A stretch of DNA of 64,000 nucleotides, from positions 1,561,001 through 1,625,000 of the forward strand of contig NZ_CP045369.1 of assembly GCF_009363535.1 (NCBI RefSeq), written 5' to 3'. Shown here in pieces: positions 17,840-25,100 of this stretch. The first letter of the stretch is position 1, and every line of letters starts with the position of its first letter. Under the pieces are notes generated by a model that did no database searches, was not told where the DNA came from, and saw nothing but the letters and a program-made list of their open reading frames with translations. Source of the DNA: Microbulbifer sp. THAF38 (lineage in GTDB: Bacteria > Pseudomonadota > Gammaproteobacteria > Pseudomonadales > Cellvibrionaceae). The translations under genes were made by a program, and so were the position numbers.

Positions 17840-18343
17840 TCAGCGGTTTAGAAATGATTCGTAGGTTAGAGCCTGGTCCATAGAAATGACTATTTCATTT
17901 TTGAAAAGAGCTACAACTGTAGCGCGAAGCCCTTTGTCCTCATCTTCTTTGCGCATACGATTTAGGCTCAAGGAAATTTTTTCCAGAGAATCGACACTGG
18001 GTGGCTGTTCGTTAAAGGCGATATCTGCTCCTGTGGAATTGAGATAATTGTTGATTTTCTTGAGTGTATCCTTATTCGGGATTGGCCGAGTGTTGGATTG
18101 CATTGCCAGGGCATCGATCTTGCCAATTAAGGCATGGTAATTTTGATTTCTCTCCGCATAAGAGTCTTTACTGGTACCGTGGGAAACCAAGGAAAAGAAC
18201 TGCAGGATTTCAGCGTTCACCTCGGTCAAGTCTGAATAGAGCTCCGCATCATATCTGGGAGCCAGCTGGGAACATCCACTGATGGCTAGAGTTAGCACTA
18301 GGTAAAACAGGGCTGACGCTACCTGGGATGGGGTGGACAACAT
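17840..18343 (-). CDS. Predicted lipoprotein of unknown function
   Basis: A 167-residue lipoprotein. Its signal peptide ends in the lipobox LAISGC, with Cys at about residue 24. The following residues are Ser and Gln, which favours sorting to the outer membrane. The mature part is helical, with NYLNSTGADIAFNEQPPS in the middle, and has no motif I know. The frame opens at 18367, but the ATG at 18343 has AGGAGA seven bases upstream and gives a standard signal peptide, so I use it. It lies between the membrane hydrolase gene and the small helical gene, with short spacing. Confidence 0.75.
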   Translation of the reverse strand: MLSTPSQVASALFYLVLTLAISGCSQLAPRYDAELYSDLTEVNAEILQFFSLVSHGTSKDSYAERNQNYHALIGKIDALAMQSNTRPIPNKDTLKKINNYLNSTGADIAFNEQPPSVDSLEKISLSLNRMRKEDEDKGLRATVVALFKNEIVISMDQALTYESFLNR

Positions 18344-18438
18344 CTGTACTCTCCTTGCTGTTGGCATGTTGTAAGTATTGTGGTTTCTGTTATGCGTTAG
18401 CGGCAGCTGTTTGGGTAGCTGCCATTCCTCAGCTTATT

Positions 18439-19545
18439 TTAAGCTGGCTCCATGGCTGATTCACTTTCAGTGGAGTCAACCTTAGTGGATTCCTGCCGCT
18501 CAAAATATGACAACAGAAGCCTGACCGCTTCCTGGTTGTCGAAATAGCGAGAATGTACTTTTGCCGCAATTTTATCTGGGAAAGTACCATAGGAGCCGAT
18601 AACCTTCTCATAACAATTATGCACCTCTGGTACGGCTGAGCCACTGGCAAACCAGTCTGAGTGGGATTTGATATCAATCCATTCGATCAAGTCATCGCGT
18701 TGGGACAACTCCAGAACCTCATTTTGCAGCCAGGGAGCCTGCTTACCTAGAACTTCGATTAAAGAGCCCATAGTTAGAATACGCACAGGGGTACCGAAGG
18801 AAGGGAGATCTGCAAGCAGGTCCACGGTGACAACACTACCAAAGCTATGGCCAACAATGGTCACCGATTCATAATCCCCCAGGGCAAGGCTACTCTGCAG
18901 TTGCTCGCGTACGCGCCGAATAATCTCAAAGCGTACCGCGGGTTTGCCGCGGGCTGCGGGTTCATTGGTTAAGTAGCGCTTACAGAAATCAGAGATATCT
19001 ACCAGCAGGGAAACAGGCATTAGGGCTACAACTGCGGTTGCCACTGCCCAGATCCGCCAACCGCCTATATATTCAACAGATTTTTTAAGTTCCTCTACTA
19101 AAGGGAAGAAAGGACTATCCGCTGCGGGCTCTATGGCTTCTACAAATAAGATAATGGTACCTAGGTACCAAACAATGAAAGCTAGCGCAGACAGGGTGAG
19201 TCCAAAAGTTAGGTACTTACGCCGCAATACCCCTTTCCAAATATGCAGGTTTGCGAGCCAGAACCAAATGAGCGAAAAGCCCCTGGCGAGGCGTGTCTTC
19301 AGTGTCTGCTGGGTGATGCTAGGTACCAGGTCGTTCCAGTAGGCTTCAACCAGGTCCAGTTCTATCTCTTGGCTGGCTGCGGTGGTTCGCAGGCGCTGAA
19401 CCCCTGGGGGAATAGAGGGGGCGGCTATATGGGCGAGGGGCATGCGTTCACTTGCAGCAATCAAACCCTCGGTAAACTCTGAAAGTTGTGCGGTGCTGGT
19501 GACCCTGGTAAGCCCAGGGACCAGCATAATCAGGTTTCTTTTCAT
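18439..19545 (-). CDS. Membrane-anchored alpha/beta hydrolase of unknown substrate
   Basis: A 368-residue protein with two strong membrane segments (about residues 112-137 and 163-183) and an alpha/beta-hydrolase nucleophile elbow GHSFGS with Ser234. A hydrophobic strand (SVTIV) precedes the elbow, as expected. A candidate base is His in KSHSDWF (about 296). The first strand, NLIMLVPGLTR, sits at the N-terminus, so the hydrolase fold appears to be interrupted by the two-helix insertion. Family knowledge suggests a lipase or esterase; the substrate is unknown. It is the first gene of a reverse operon with the lipoprotein and small helical genes. Confidence 0.75.
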   Translation of the reverse strand: MKRNLIMLVPGLTRVTSTAQLSEFTEGLIAASERMPLAHIAAPSIPPGVQRLRTTAASQEIELDLVEAYWNDLVPSITQQTLKTRLARGFSLIWFWLANLHIWKGVLRRKYLTFGLTLSALAFIVWYLGTIILFVEAIEPAADSPFFPLVEELKKSVEYIGGWRIWAVATAVVALMPVSLLVDISDFCKRYLTNEPAARGKPAVRFEIIRRVREQLQSSLALGDYESVTIVGHSFGSVVTVDLLADLPSFGTPVRILTMGSLIEVLGKQAPWLQNEVLELSQRDDLIEWIDIKSHSDWFASGSAVPEVHNCYEKVIGSYGTFPDKIAAKVHSRYFDNQEAVRLLLSYFERQESTKVDSTESESAMEPA

Positions 19546-19972
19546 AATACTTCCAAATGATTGTATCGAGCCTCGGGCTTCTTCTTTCTTGGAGTTGGCG
19601 CCCGGGGCTCAATGGCCTGCATAGGCCGCATATTTTTCCAATTGATATTCTGTTAAGAAACAACCTTCCTTCTATTCTATAACGCACCAGCGTTGGGCTG
19701 AGCATGGCACAGCCAGTGCCGAAATTTTGATCTGCACTAAGTGATAATCAGATCAGGAGGCGTGAAAATTATGGGAATTGGTACTCATAGCGTGAGTCTT
19801 GTTCGATTTATATGTGATAGGGAAAGGGATGTAAACAGGAAGTTTTTTAATAATAGGGTTTGTACCCTGATAATGGAGTTAAACGCTGATATTGGGCGCA
19901 GAGATGTAAAAATAGTGATCCCTACTACCTCAGATAAGTGATAGGAATGGCAAGTTTGATAGTAAAAACGGG
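19546..19972. other. Spacer between VOC gene and membrane-hydrolase operon (427 bp)
   Basis: A 66-codon forward frame (19741-19941) has an upstream AGGAGG-like run but no recognisable motif; I do not call it. The promoter of the reverse operon starting at 19545 should lie here. Confidence 0.5.
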
Positions 19973-20371
19973 TTAATCAACAACCTCTGCTTTCAGATGT
20001 ACGAGTACAAACTCATTACCATAAAGATCTTCAAAGTGCGCAAATTCAGCACTGGAATCAGAGAGTCTAGGCTTTGTAAACTTCACCCCATTCCCTCTCA
20101 GGCGTTGATATTCGTTTTCGAAGTCCTCTGTGTAAATAACCGCGCAGGGTTGGCCTGCGGTCTGTCTGCCCACCTGTTCCAATTGTGCATTGGAGGAGGC
20201 CTGTAGAAGCCATATTCCCATATCTTTTTGTTGGGGGAGTCGCAGGTGAACAAATCTTAGTGGGGGTGTCTCTGAGTCAACAAATACCTCGAAGCCAAGT
20301 TTATCACGGTAAAATACAATAGCTTCTTCGTAGTCTTTAACAAGAATAACCAGTCTTCCTATAGCCTTCAT
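19973..20371 (-). CDS. VOC-fold (glyoxalase/bleomycin-resistance-like) protein
   Basis: A 132-residue vicinal-oxygen-chelate protein. Two beta-alpha-beta-beta-beta modules are visible, the first starting IGRLVILVKDYEEAIVFYRDKLGF and the second around AVIYTEDFENEYQRL and FEDLYGNEFVLVHL. Candidate metal ligands are His in RFVHLRL and Glu in GNEF. Family members are glyoxalases, dioxygenases or drug-binding proteins; the substrate is not evident. AGAGG precedes the ATG. It stands alone on the reverse strand. Confidence 0.82.
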   Translation of the reverse strand: MKAIGRLVILVKDYEEAIVFYRDKLGFEVFVDSETPPLRFVHLRLPQQKDMGIWLLQASSNAQLEQVGRQTAGQPCAVIYTEDFENEYQRLRGNGVKFTKPRLSDSSAEFAHFEDLYGNEFVLVHLKAEVVD

Positions 20372-20850
20372 AAAGCCTCTCCGTCTCGATTAGCTGCTGA
20401 TCACAGTGAGCCATATTGGTCAACGTTATGGCATTGAATATTACAGCAGTCTGAACGAGGTAAAGCCATAAAGAAGAATGGTCTGCCAAGCTGCTTGTAA
20501 TTACACAGATATCCAAAGATTTGTTGTGAGTGAAATAATACGCTGATATTTATCTAATTTTAAGGGGGTGAGTCTTGCTGAAGAGTTAGGCCGCCAAGGC
20601 GAATGGCTGCAATCTGATTCAAAATGAGTGTTTAAACGCCTTTATTGGGGTGCTAGGTAGATTAGGGGGTTTTTGGCTGAATCAGTTTCGCCCCCTTCTT
20701 CTTAGAGCCATTTATTATTACCTGCTAAAGCTAGAATTGGCCTTTGAAGATCCTTTGATTTTCCGCCAACCTCCAATAGGGGCTGTGAATTGAGGGGCTG
20801 TGAATTGGTTCGTCAAAATATGGGGAATGTATTCAAGAGGAATCTTAGAT
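20372..20850. other. Spacer upstream of the Ntn amidase (479 bp)
   Basis: No gene is supported. It contains a perfect 15-bp tandem repeat (20778-20807) in the leader of the amidase, and an AGGGGG/CCCCCT pair (20664-20669 / 20691-20696) that may form a weak hairpin. Confidence 0.55.
20778..20807 (+). repeat. Perfect 15-bp tandem repeat in the amidase leader
   Basis: AGGGGCTGTGAATTG occurs twice head to tail, at 20778-20792 and 20793-20807. The repeat ends 43 bp before the amidase start. Each copy carries AGGGG and an in-register GTG, so the second copy duplicates a possible but weak start signal. Confidence 0.9.
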
Positions 20851-21933
20851 ATGGATATCAATAAAAAAGGTGTTGCCAAAAAATTTGTTCGCAACCTGTT
20901 GGGTGGTGCTTTGGCTCTAACTGTTGGTTTGAGTCTTGGAGATGCCAGTGCATGTACCAGAATTTTTTATGAGTCTGGCGATGGAGATTATATTACTGGG
21001 CGAAGCATGGACTGGAATGATACCAAGGCGGCAATGGATTTTTGGCTGTTCCCTAAAGGGATGCAAAGAAATGGTGGCGTAGGGGAGGGATCAATAACTT
21101 GGACTTCAAAATATGGTTCGGTAGTGATTAGTATTTATGAGGCGGCAACTTCCGATGGGCTTAATGAGGCTGGGTTGGTTGGAAACCTTCTCTATTTGGC
21201 TGAAGCTGATTATGGAAACCCCAAAAAACGTGGTAAACCAACAATCTCGGTTGGTGCATGGCTCCAATATATTCTGGATAATTACGCAACCGTTGATGAA
21301 GTAGTTAAGGCCATGGAAGCCGACCCGTTTACAGTGGTTGGGGCTAATCTACCTGATGGTTCTCCAGCCTCGGCGCATATTGCAATTTCTGATCCCAGTG
21401 GAGATTCAGCCATATTTGAGTATATCAATGGGAAGTTACAAGTACACCATGGTAAACAGTACAAGGTGATGACGAACTCCCCGGTATATGATCAACAACT
21501 TGCGATTAATACCTACTGGAGTCAAATAGGCGGTGATAATTTTTTACCGGGAACCATAAGTGCTGCTGATCGATTTGTTCGTGCCAGTTTTGCTCTTAAG
21601 TCTTCTCCAAAGTTTAAGGATCGTCGCGATGCAATTGCTTCTGTATTTTCTCAGGTGCGCGCTATCAGTGTACCTTTGGGAATGAGTAGTCCAGGAAAAC
21701 CTAATATTGCCTCGACACTTTGGCGTTCAGTCATAGATCAAAAGAAGATGCGTTATTACTTTGATTCTGTGATTAACCCCTCGGTAGTATGGTTAGACTT
21801 CAGTAATTTAGATTTCAAAAGTGGGGCGAAGGTTTTGTCCTTGAAGATGGATACTCCCAGCGATATTGGGGGGGAGATCTCCTCACAATTAAAACCGGCA
21901 ACACCGTTTAAATTTCTTGCACCAAAAAGTTAA
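20851..21933 (+). CDS. Exported linear-amide C-N hydrolase (choloylglycine hydrolase / penicillin V acylase family)
   Basis: An Ntn-hydrolase of about 361 residues. A signal peptide (MDINKKGVAKKFVRNLL...) runs to DASA, directly followed by Cys35, the expected N-terminal nucleophile after processing. The family pattern CTRIFYES...GRSMDWN follows. Members hydrolyse amide bonds of conjugated bile salts, penicillin V or N-acyl-homoserine lactones; marine homologues with a signal peptide are often acylases of the last two kinds. The substrate is not readable. I chose the ATG at 20851 because GAGG lies about 11 bases upstream and it gives a normal signal peptide; the frame itself opens at a GTG at 20800. 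Confidence 0.85.
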   Translation: MDINKKGVAKKFVRNLLGGALALTVGLSLGDASACTRIFYESGDGDYITGRSMDWNDTKAAMDFWLFPKGMQRNGGVGEGSITWTSKYGSVVISIYEAATSDGLNEAGLVGNLLYLAEADYGNPKKRGKPTISVGAWLQYILDNYATVDEVVKAMEADPFTVVGANLPDGSPASAHIAISDPSGDSAIFEYINGKLQVHHGKQYKVMTNSPVYDQQLAINTYWSQIGGDNFLPGTISAADRFVRASFALKSSPKFKDRRDAIASVFSQVRAISVPLGMSSPGKPNIASTLWRSVIDQKKMRYYFDSVINPSVVWLDFSNLDFKSGAKVLSLKMDTPSDIGGEISSQLKPATPFKFLAPKS

Positions 21934-22028
21934 GTTTTCTTGACAGGAAGCTACTGGCTACTGTTTGTGGGCTTTAAAGTGCGTTTGCAAAAGCACGGTA
22001 GATCGCTTTTTTACATATAGGGGTGGAT

Positions 22029-22901
22029 ATGAAAGATACAATGATCATGCGTAATATGCAGCGCCCTGAAGTCGATGTCTTGGTGAACTGGGCAGCTCAA
22101 GAGGGGTGGAACCCGGGAGTACATGACGCTGAAGCTTTTTGGCAAGCGGATTCAGAAGCATTTATCGCTGCACTGGTTCAGGAAAATATGATTGGTGGGG
22201 GCTCCGTAACCTCTTATGAGGGAAAATATGGTTTTATGGGTTTTTTCATCGTAAAGCCAGAATATCGCGGATTGGGCTTTGGTCGTAAGCTCTGGTACCA
22301 CCGTCGTCAACGAATGCTTGAGCGATTATCTCCGGGAGCCTCCGTGGGTCTGGATGCCGCATTTCAAATGCAGGATTTCTATGGGGAAGGAGGTTTTGAA
22401 TTCTCCCATCGCAACCTGCGCTTCAGTATGGATAAACCTCTAAGCAAAGCTAATAATAGCGCGAGCGAGTATGAGATTTGTCCTCTCGCTGATATTCCTT
22501 TTGATCAGCTACTTCAATATGACCTGACTTGCTTCCCTGCGTGCAGGGAGAAATTCCTGCGTACTTGGTTGAGTCCGGAGGGCGTTCAGGCTTTAGGTCT
22601 GATGCAATCGGGGGAACTCTGCGGTTATGGGGTTATCCGTCGCTGTGCAGATGGTTATAAGGTGGGGCCCTTATTTGCCAATAGCGGTGAATTGGCCGAA
22701 GCTCTATTGAGAGAGTTATCCAGTTCTGTAGAGGTTGGTCCAATATTTTTGGATGTGCCAGAAAATAATCCAGAAGCTATGGCTCTGGTAAAAAAATATA
22801 ATATGAAGGAGGTTTTCGGTTGCGCACGTATGTATCTTGGCCCTAAGCCTGATATTGCCAATGAGCGGGTTTTTGGCGTGACCACCTTTGAGTTGGGTTG
22901 A
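22029..22901 (+). CDS. GNAT-family N-acetyltransferase with extra C-terminal domain
   Basis: A protein of about 290 residues. The N-terminal GNAT domain shows motif A, GFFIVKPEYRGLGFGRKLW, with the acetyl-CoA-binding R-G-x-G-x-G/R pattern. A second GNAT-like half follows (about residues 145-285), as in the two-domain YitH-type acetyltransferases. The substrate is an unknown amine. The ATG at 22029 follows a GGGGTGG site; a GTG at 22023 is less likely. Its stop overlaps the start of the next gene (TGATG at 22899-22903), a sign of translational coupling with the deacetylase-family gene. Confidence 0.82.
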   Translation: MKDTMIMRNMQRPEVDVLVNWAAQEGWNPGVHDAEAFWQADSEAFIAALVQENMIGGGSVTSYEGKYGFMGFFIVKPEYRGLGFGRKLWYHRRQRMLERLSPGASVGLDAAFQMQDFYGEGGFEFSHRNLRFSMDKPLSKANNSASEYEICPLADIPFDQLLQYDLTCFPACREKFLRTWLSPEGVQALGLMQSGELCGYGVIRRCADGYKVGPLFANSGELAEALLRELSSSVEVGPIFLDVPENNPEAMALVKKYNMKEVFGCARMYLGPKPDIANERVFGVTTFELG

Positions 22902-23794
22902 TGATCGAGCGCGATCTGCAAGGCTATGCTGGGCATCCCCCTGATCCCAGGTGGCCAAATGGAGCCAGGATAGCCGTTCAATTTGTGCTGAATATTGAAG
23001 AGGGCGCTGAATCTTGTGTATTAAATGGCGATGATCAATCTGAAGCCTATCTACATGAACTTTTCGGTAGGGAGCCACGCTTAGGGGAAAGAGACCTCAG
23101 TGTTGAAAGCATGTATGAGTATGGCAGTCGGGCAGGTGTATGGCGTATTCTCAATATTTTTAACTCTCATAATCTTCCGTTAACGGTATTTGCTTGTGGG
23201 TTGGCTCTGGAATTAAACCCAATCCTAGCAAAAGCCTTGGTAGCTGCAGGTCATGAGCTCGCTGGACATGGGTATCGCTGGTTAGATTATCGGCACATTG
23301 GCGAAGAGATTGAGCGTGAGCATATACAAAAAACGCGTAAAAGTATTGAAAGACTGACTGGAGAGAAAGAAATTGGCTGGTATATCGGCCGCACTAGTGT
23401 AAACAGTCGTAGACTCCTCGGGGAAATGCCGGACTTACTCTATAGTTCGGACTCCTACAGTGATGACTTACCTTATTGGAGCAATACGCCAAATCCTTGG
23501 TTAATTATTCCCTATACCCTTGTAAGTAATGATGTTCGATATCTTCTTCCAAACGGCTGCGCCTCTTCAAATGAGTTTTTCCATCTTTTAAAGGATAGTT
23601 TTGATCTTCTCTGGCAGGAGGGGGAGAGTCAGGCAAAAATGTTGACGGTTGGATTGCATAGTCGTATCAGTGGTCACCCGGCTCGAGCCATGGCTTTGAT
23701 CCGTTTTCTGGATTATATCCTTAATCACGAAAAAGTATGGATTTGTCGAAGGGCAGACATTGCCAGACATTGGATTTCTCAATATCCGCCTTAG
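22901..23794 (+). CDS. PuuE-like allantoinase / polysaccharide-deacetylase-family hydrolase
   Basis: A protein of about 297 residues of the polysaccharide deacetylase superfamily, very close in wording to PuuE (cofactor-independent allantoinase): RIAVQFVLNIEEGAES, ESMYEYGSRAGVWRI, ELAGHGYRW, GWYIGRTSVNSRRLL, and VWICRRADIARHW at the end. PuuE opens the allantoin ring in purine breakdown. No other purine-catabolic gene is visible nearby, so the reaction may differ. Coupling to the GNAT gene (one-base overlap, TGATG) suggests both act on one pathway, for example a deacylated amine. Confidence 0.8.
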   Translation: MIERDLQGYAGHPPDPRWPNGARIAVQFVLNIEEGAESCVLNGDDQSEAYLHELFGREPRLGERDLSVESMYEYGSRAGVWRILNIFNSHNLPLTVFACGLALELNPILAKALVAAGHELAGHGYRWLDYRHIGEEIEREHIQKTRKSIERLTGEKEIGWYIGRTSVNSRRLLGEMPDLLYSSDSYSDDLPYWSNTPNPWLIIPYTLVSNDVRYLLPNGCASSNEFFHLLKDSFDLLWQEGESQAKMLTVGLHSRISGHPARAMALIRFLDYILNHEKVWICRRADIARHWISQYPP

Positions 23795-23879
23795 AGCGGG
23801 TGAATGATGAATCTCATAATATTCCTGGTAGTGCAATATCTATTGGGGTTTTGGAGATGGGAGTTTCTTTTGGCAGGAG

Positions 23880-23914
23880 GCTGGCAGCTATCGAGGGATT
23901 ATAGATCTGCCAGC
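23880..23914. terminator. Hairpin between PuuE-like gene and YceK-like gene
   Basis: GCTGGCAG (23880-23887) pairs with CTGCCAGC (23907-23914), followed closely by a run of Ts on the plus strand (after TGACTAAAA). It separates the convergent genes ending at 23794 and 23952. Confidence 0.65.
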
Positions 23915-23951
23915 TGACTAAAATTTTTTCTTACTGGTTAAGTTGTTCTCG

Positions 23952-24278
23952 CTAATACTGCCCGTTGGCGACTGAAATGTTGCCATTCTTGTGTTGATTG
24001 TAGATAGTGAATGGGAGCACGGCTGTATCCGTTGCGGTAGATAGTACGCTATCTAAGAGGTATACACCGAGAAGCAGGTCGACATTAATCGATTCACTAT
24101 CTGAATGCATTTTACACATATTGTAAGAAAGCCCACTGTAGACTCTCGGGATGGATTCACAGTTGGACTTCTGCCTTTTCAAATTCGCAGAAATTTCACG
24201 ATCTGTGCTGGAGAGGGTGGTGAAGGTGCCGCATCCCGTTAGTAGGAGAGAGCAAATAGATAGGGTTAGAATTCTCAT
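23952..24278 (-). CDS. YceK-like small lipoprotein
   Basis: A 108-residue lipoprotein with a short signal peptide ending in LLLTGC (Cys16). The C-terminal part, LLLGVYLLDSVLSTATDTAVLPFTIY, matches the pattern of YceK/YidQ-family lipoproteins (hydrophobic segment with D-x-x-x-D-T and LP-x-x-I), which are of unknown role in the outer membrane. It starts 22 bp past the stop of the barrel gene at 24301, so the two are probably co-transcribed. Confidence 0.72.
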   Translation of the reverse strand: MRILTLSICSLLLTGCGTFTTLSSTDREISANLKRQKSNCESIPRVYSGLSYNMCKMHSDSESINVDLLLGVYLLDSVLSTATDTAVLPFTIYNQHKNGNISVANGQY

Positions 24279-24300
24279 TTATATTGGTTTCTATGAAGGT

Positions 24301-24816
24301 TTAGAATTGATAGCCGAAGTGCAGTTTGAGTTCGGTCCCATCTCTGAATGAGCCATCTTTATTGGTCTTTAGATAGGATTTTCCAAAGCTTACGCCACCT
24401 AGGAGGCTGGCTTCGTCATATCTGTTAAAGAAATAAGTGTAAGATCCTGCGATATAGCTTTCATAGCGTCCTTTATATTTAAACTTGGCTGATGTCTGGT
24501 CATTTGGTGAAGTCGTAAGTAAGTTTGAGTTTTCATAAATATAATGCTCCCAACTTAGTTCTTTTGTTCTTACTAGCAGACCAAGGGAGTGTTTTGGATT
24601 GAGACTTCTTTCCCAGCCGAGCGATATCCCGTATTCTTCATCAAAATTGTCGGCTAGCCCTGCTCCAATATAAAAAGTGTTGGGCCCATTGGTGGTTGAA
24701 TACTTTATGCCTAAAAGTCCTCCATATTGTGTGCCTACTCCAAGGCTTAAGTGATTATCCATGTTTGCGAATGCGAATGAGGGGAAAAGGATACCGACAA
24801 AAATCAAACTTTTCAT
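24301..24816 (-). CDS. Small outer-membrane beta-barrel protein of unknown function
   Basis: A protein of about 171 residues with a signal peptide ending in SFAFA. The mature part is a run of alternating hydrophobic/polar strands with turns rich in Asn, Gly and Asp. It ends in KLHFGYQF, with the terminal Phe typical of outer-membrane barrels (probably eight strands). No enzymatic motif is seen. I prefer the ATG at 24816 (GGAAG just upstream) over the one at 24828. The YceK-like lipoprotein gene follows closely; both may form one small surface unit. Confidence 0.72.
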   Translation of the reverse strand: MKSLIFVGILFPSFAFANMDNHLSLGVGTQYGGLLGIKYSTTNGPNTFYIGAGLADNFDEEYGISLGWERSLNPKHSLGLLVRTKELSWEHYIYENSNLLTTSPNDQTSAKFKYKGRYESYIAGSYTYFFNRYDEASLLGGVSFGKSYLKTNKDGSFRDGTELKLHFGYQF

Positions 24817-25012
24817 TGTTTCTTCCATGTTTTCTTAAAGCGATTGTATTGACCTATAGGGTTCTAGGGAAGTTCCTTCGACAGAGTTTGTTTGCAAGGA
24901 TTTTTATGAAAGGGGGTAAGCTACTTCTGTAAAATAAAAAATATTTTATTAATTTCTTGGTGGACTAAAAATTACAACTGATGTGGTAAATAAGGTTGTA
25001 GACTTGGTAGGT

Positions 25013-25052
25013 ATTGCCTGCTCTCAGAAATAGTTTCTGAAGGGCAGGCAAT
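25013..25052 (-). terminator. Nested hairpin after pepD
   Basis: ATTGCCTGC (25013-25021) pairs with GCAGGCAAT (25044-25052), and inside it TCAGAAA (25024-25030) pairs with TTTCTGA (25034-25040). It lies 49 bp past the pepD stop on the reverse strand. Confidence 0.7.
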
Positions 25053-25100
25053 GAATAAGGAGAGTGCTACTGGAGATTAGTCAATAGACTAAGCATCTAA

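Noticed and set aside
17491..18343. Toxin-antitoxin or immunity pair
   Set aside because: The small gene beside a lipoprotein gene suggested it, but the proteins show no toxin fold, and the operon includes a membrane hydrolase with a complete elbow motif.
19741..19941. Forward 66-codon frame
   Set aside because: There is an AGGAGG-like run before an internal ATG, but the product has no family resemblance and no hydrophobic segment; evidence is too weak to call a gene.
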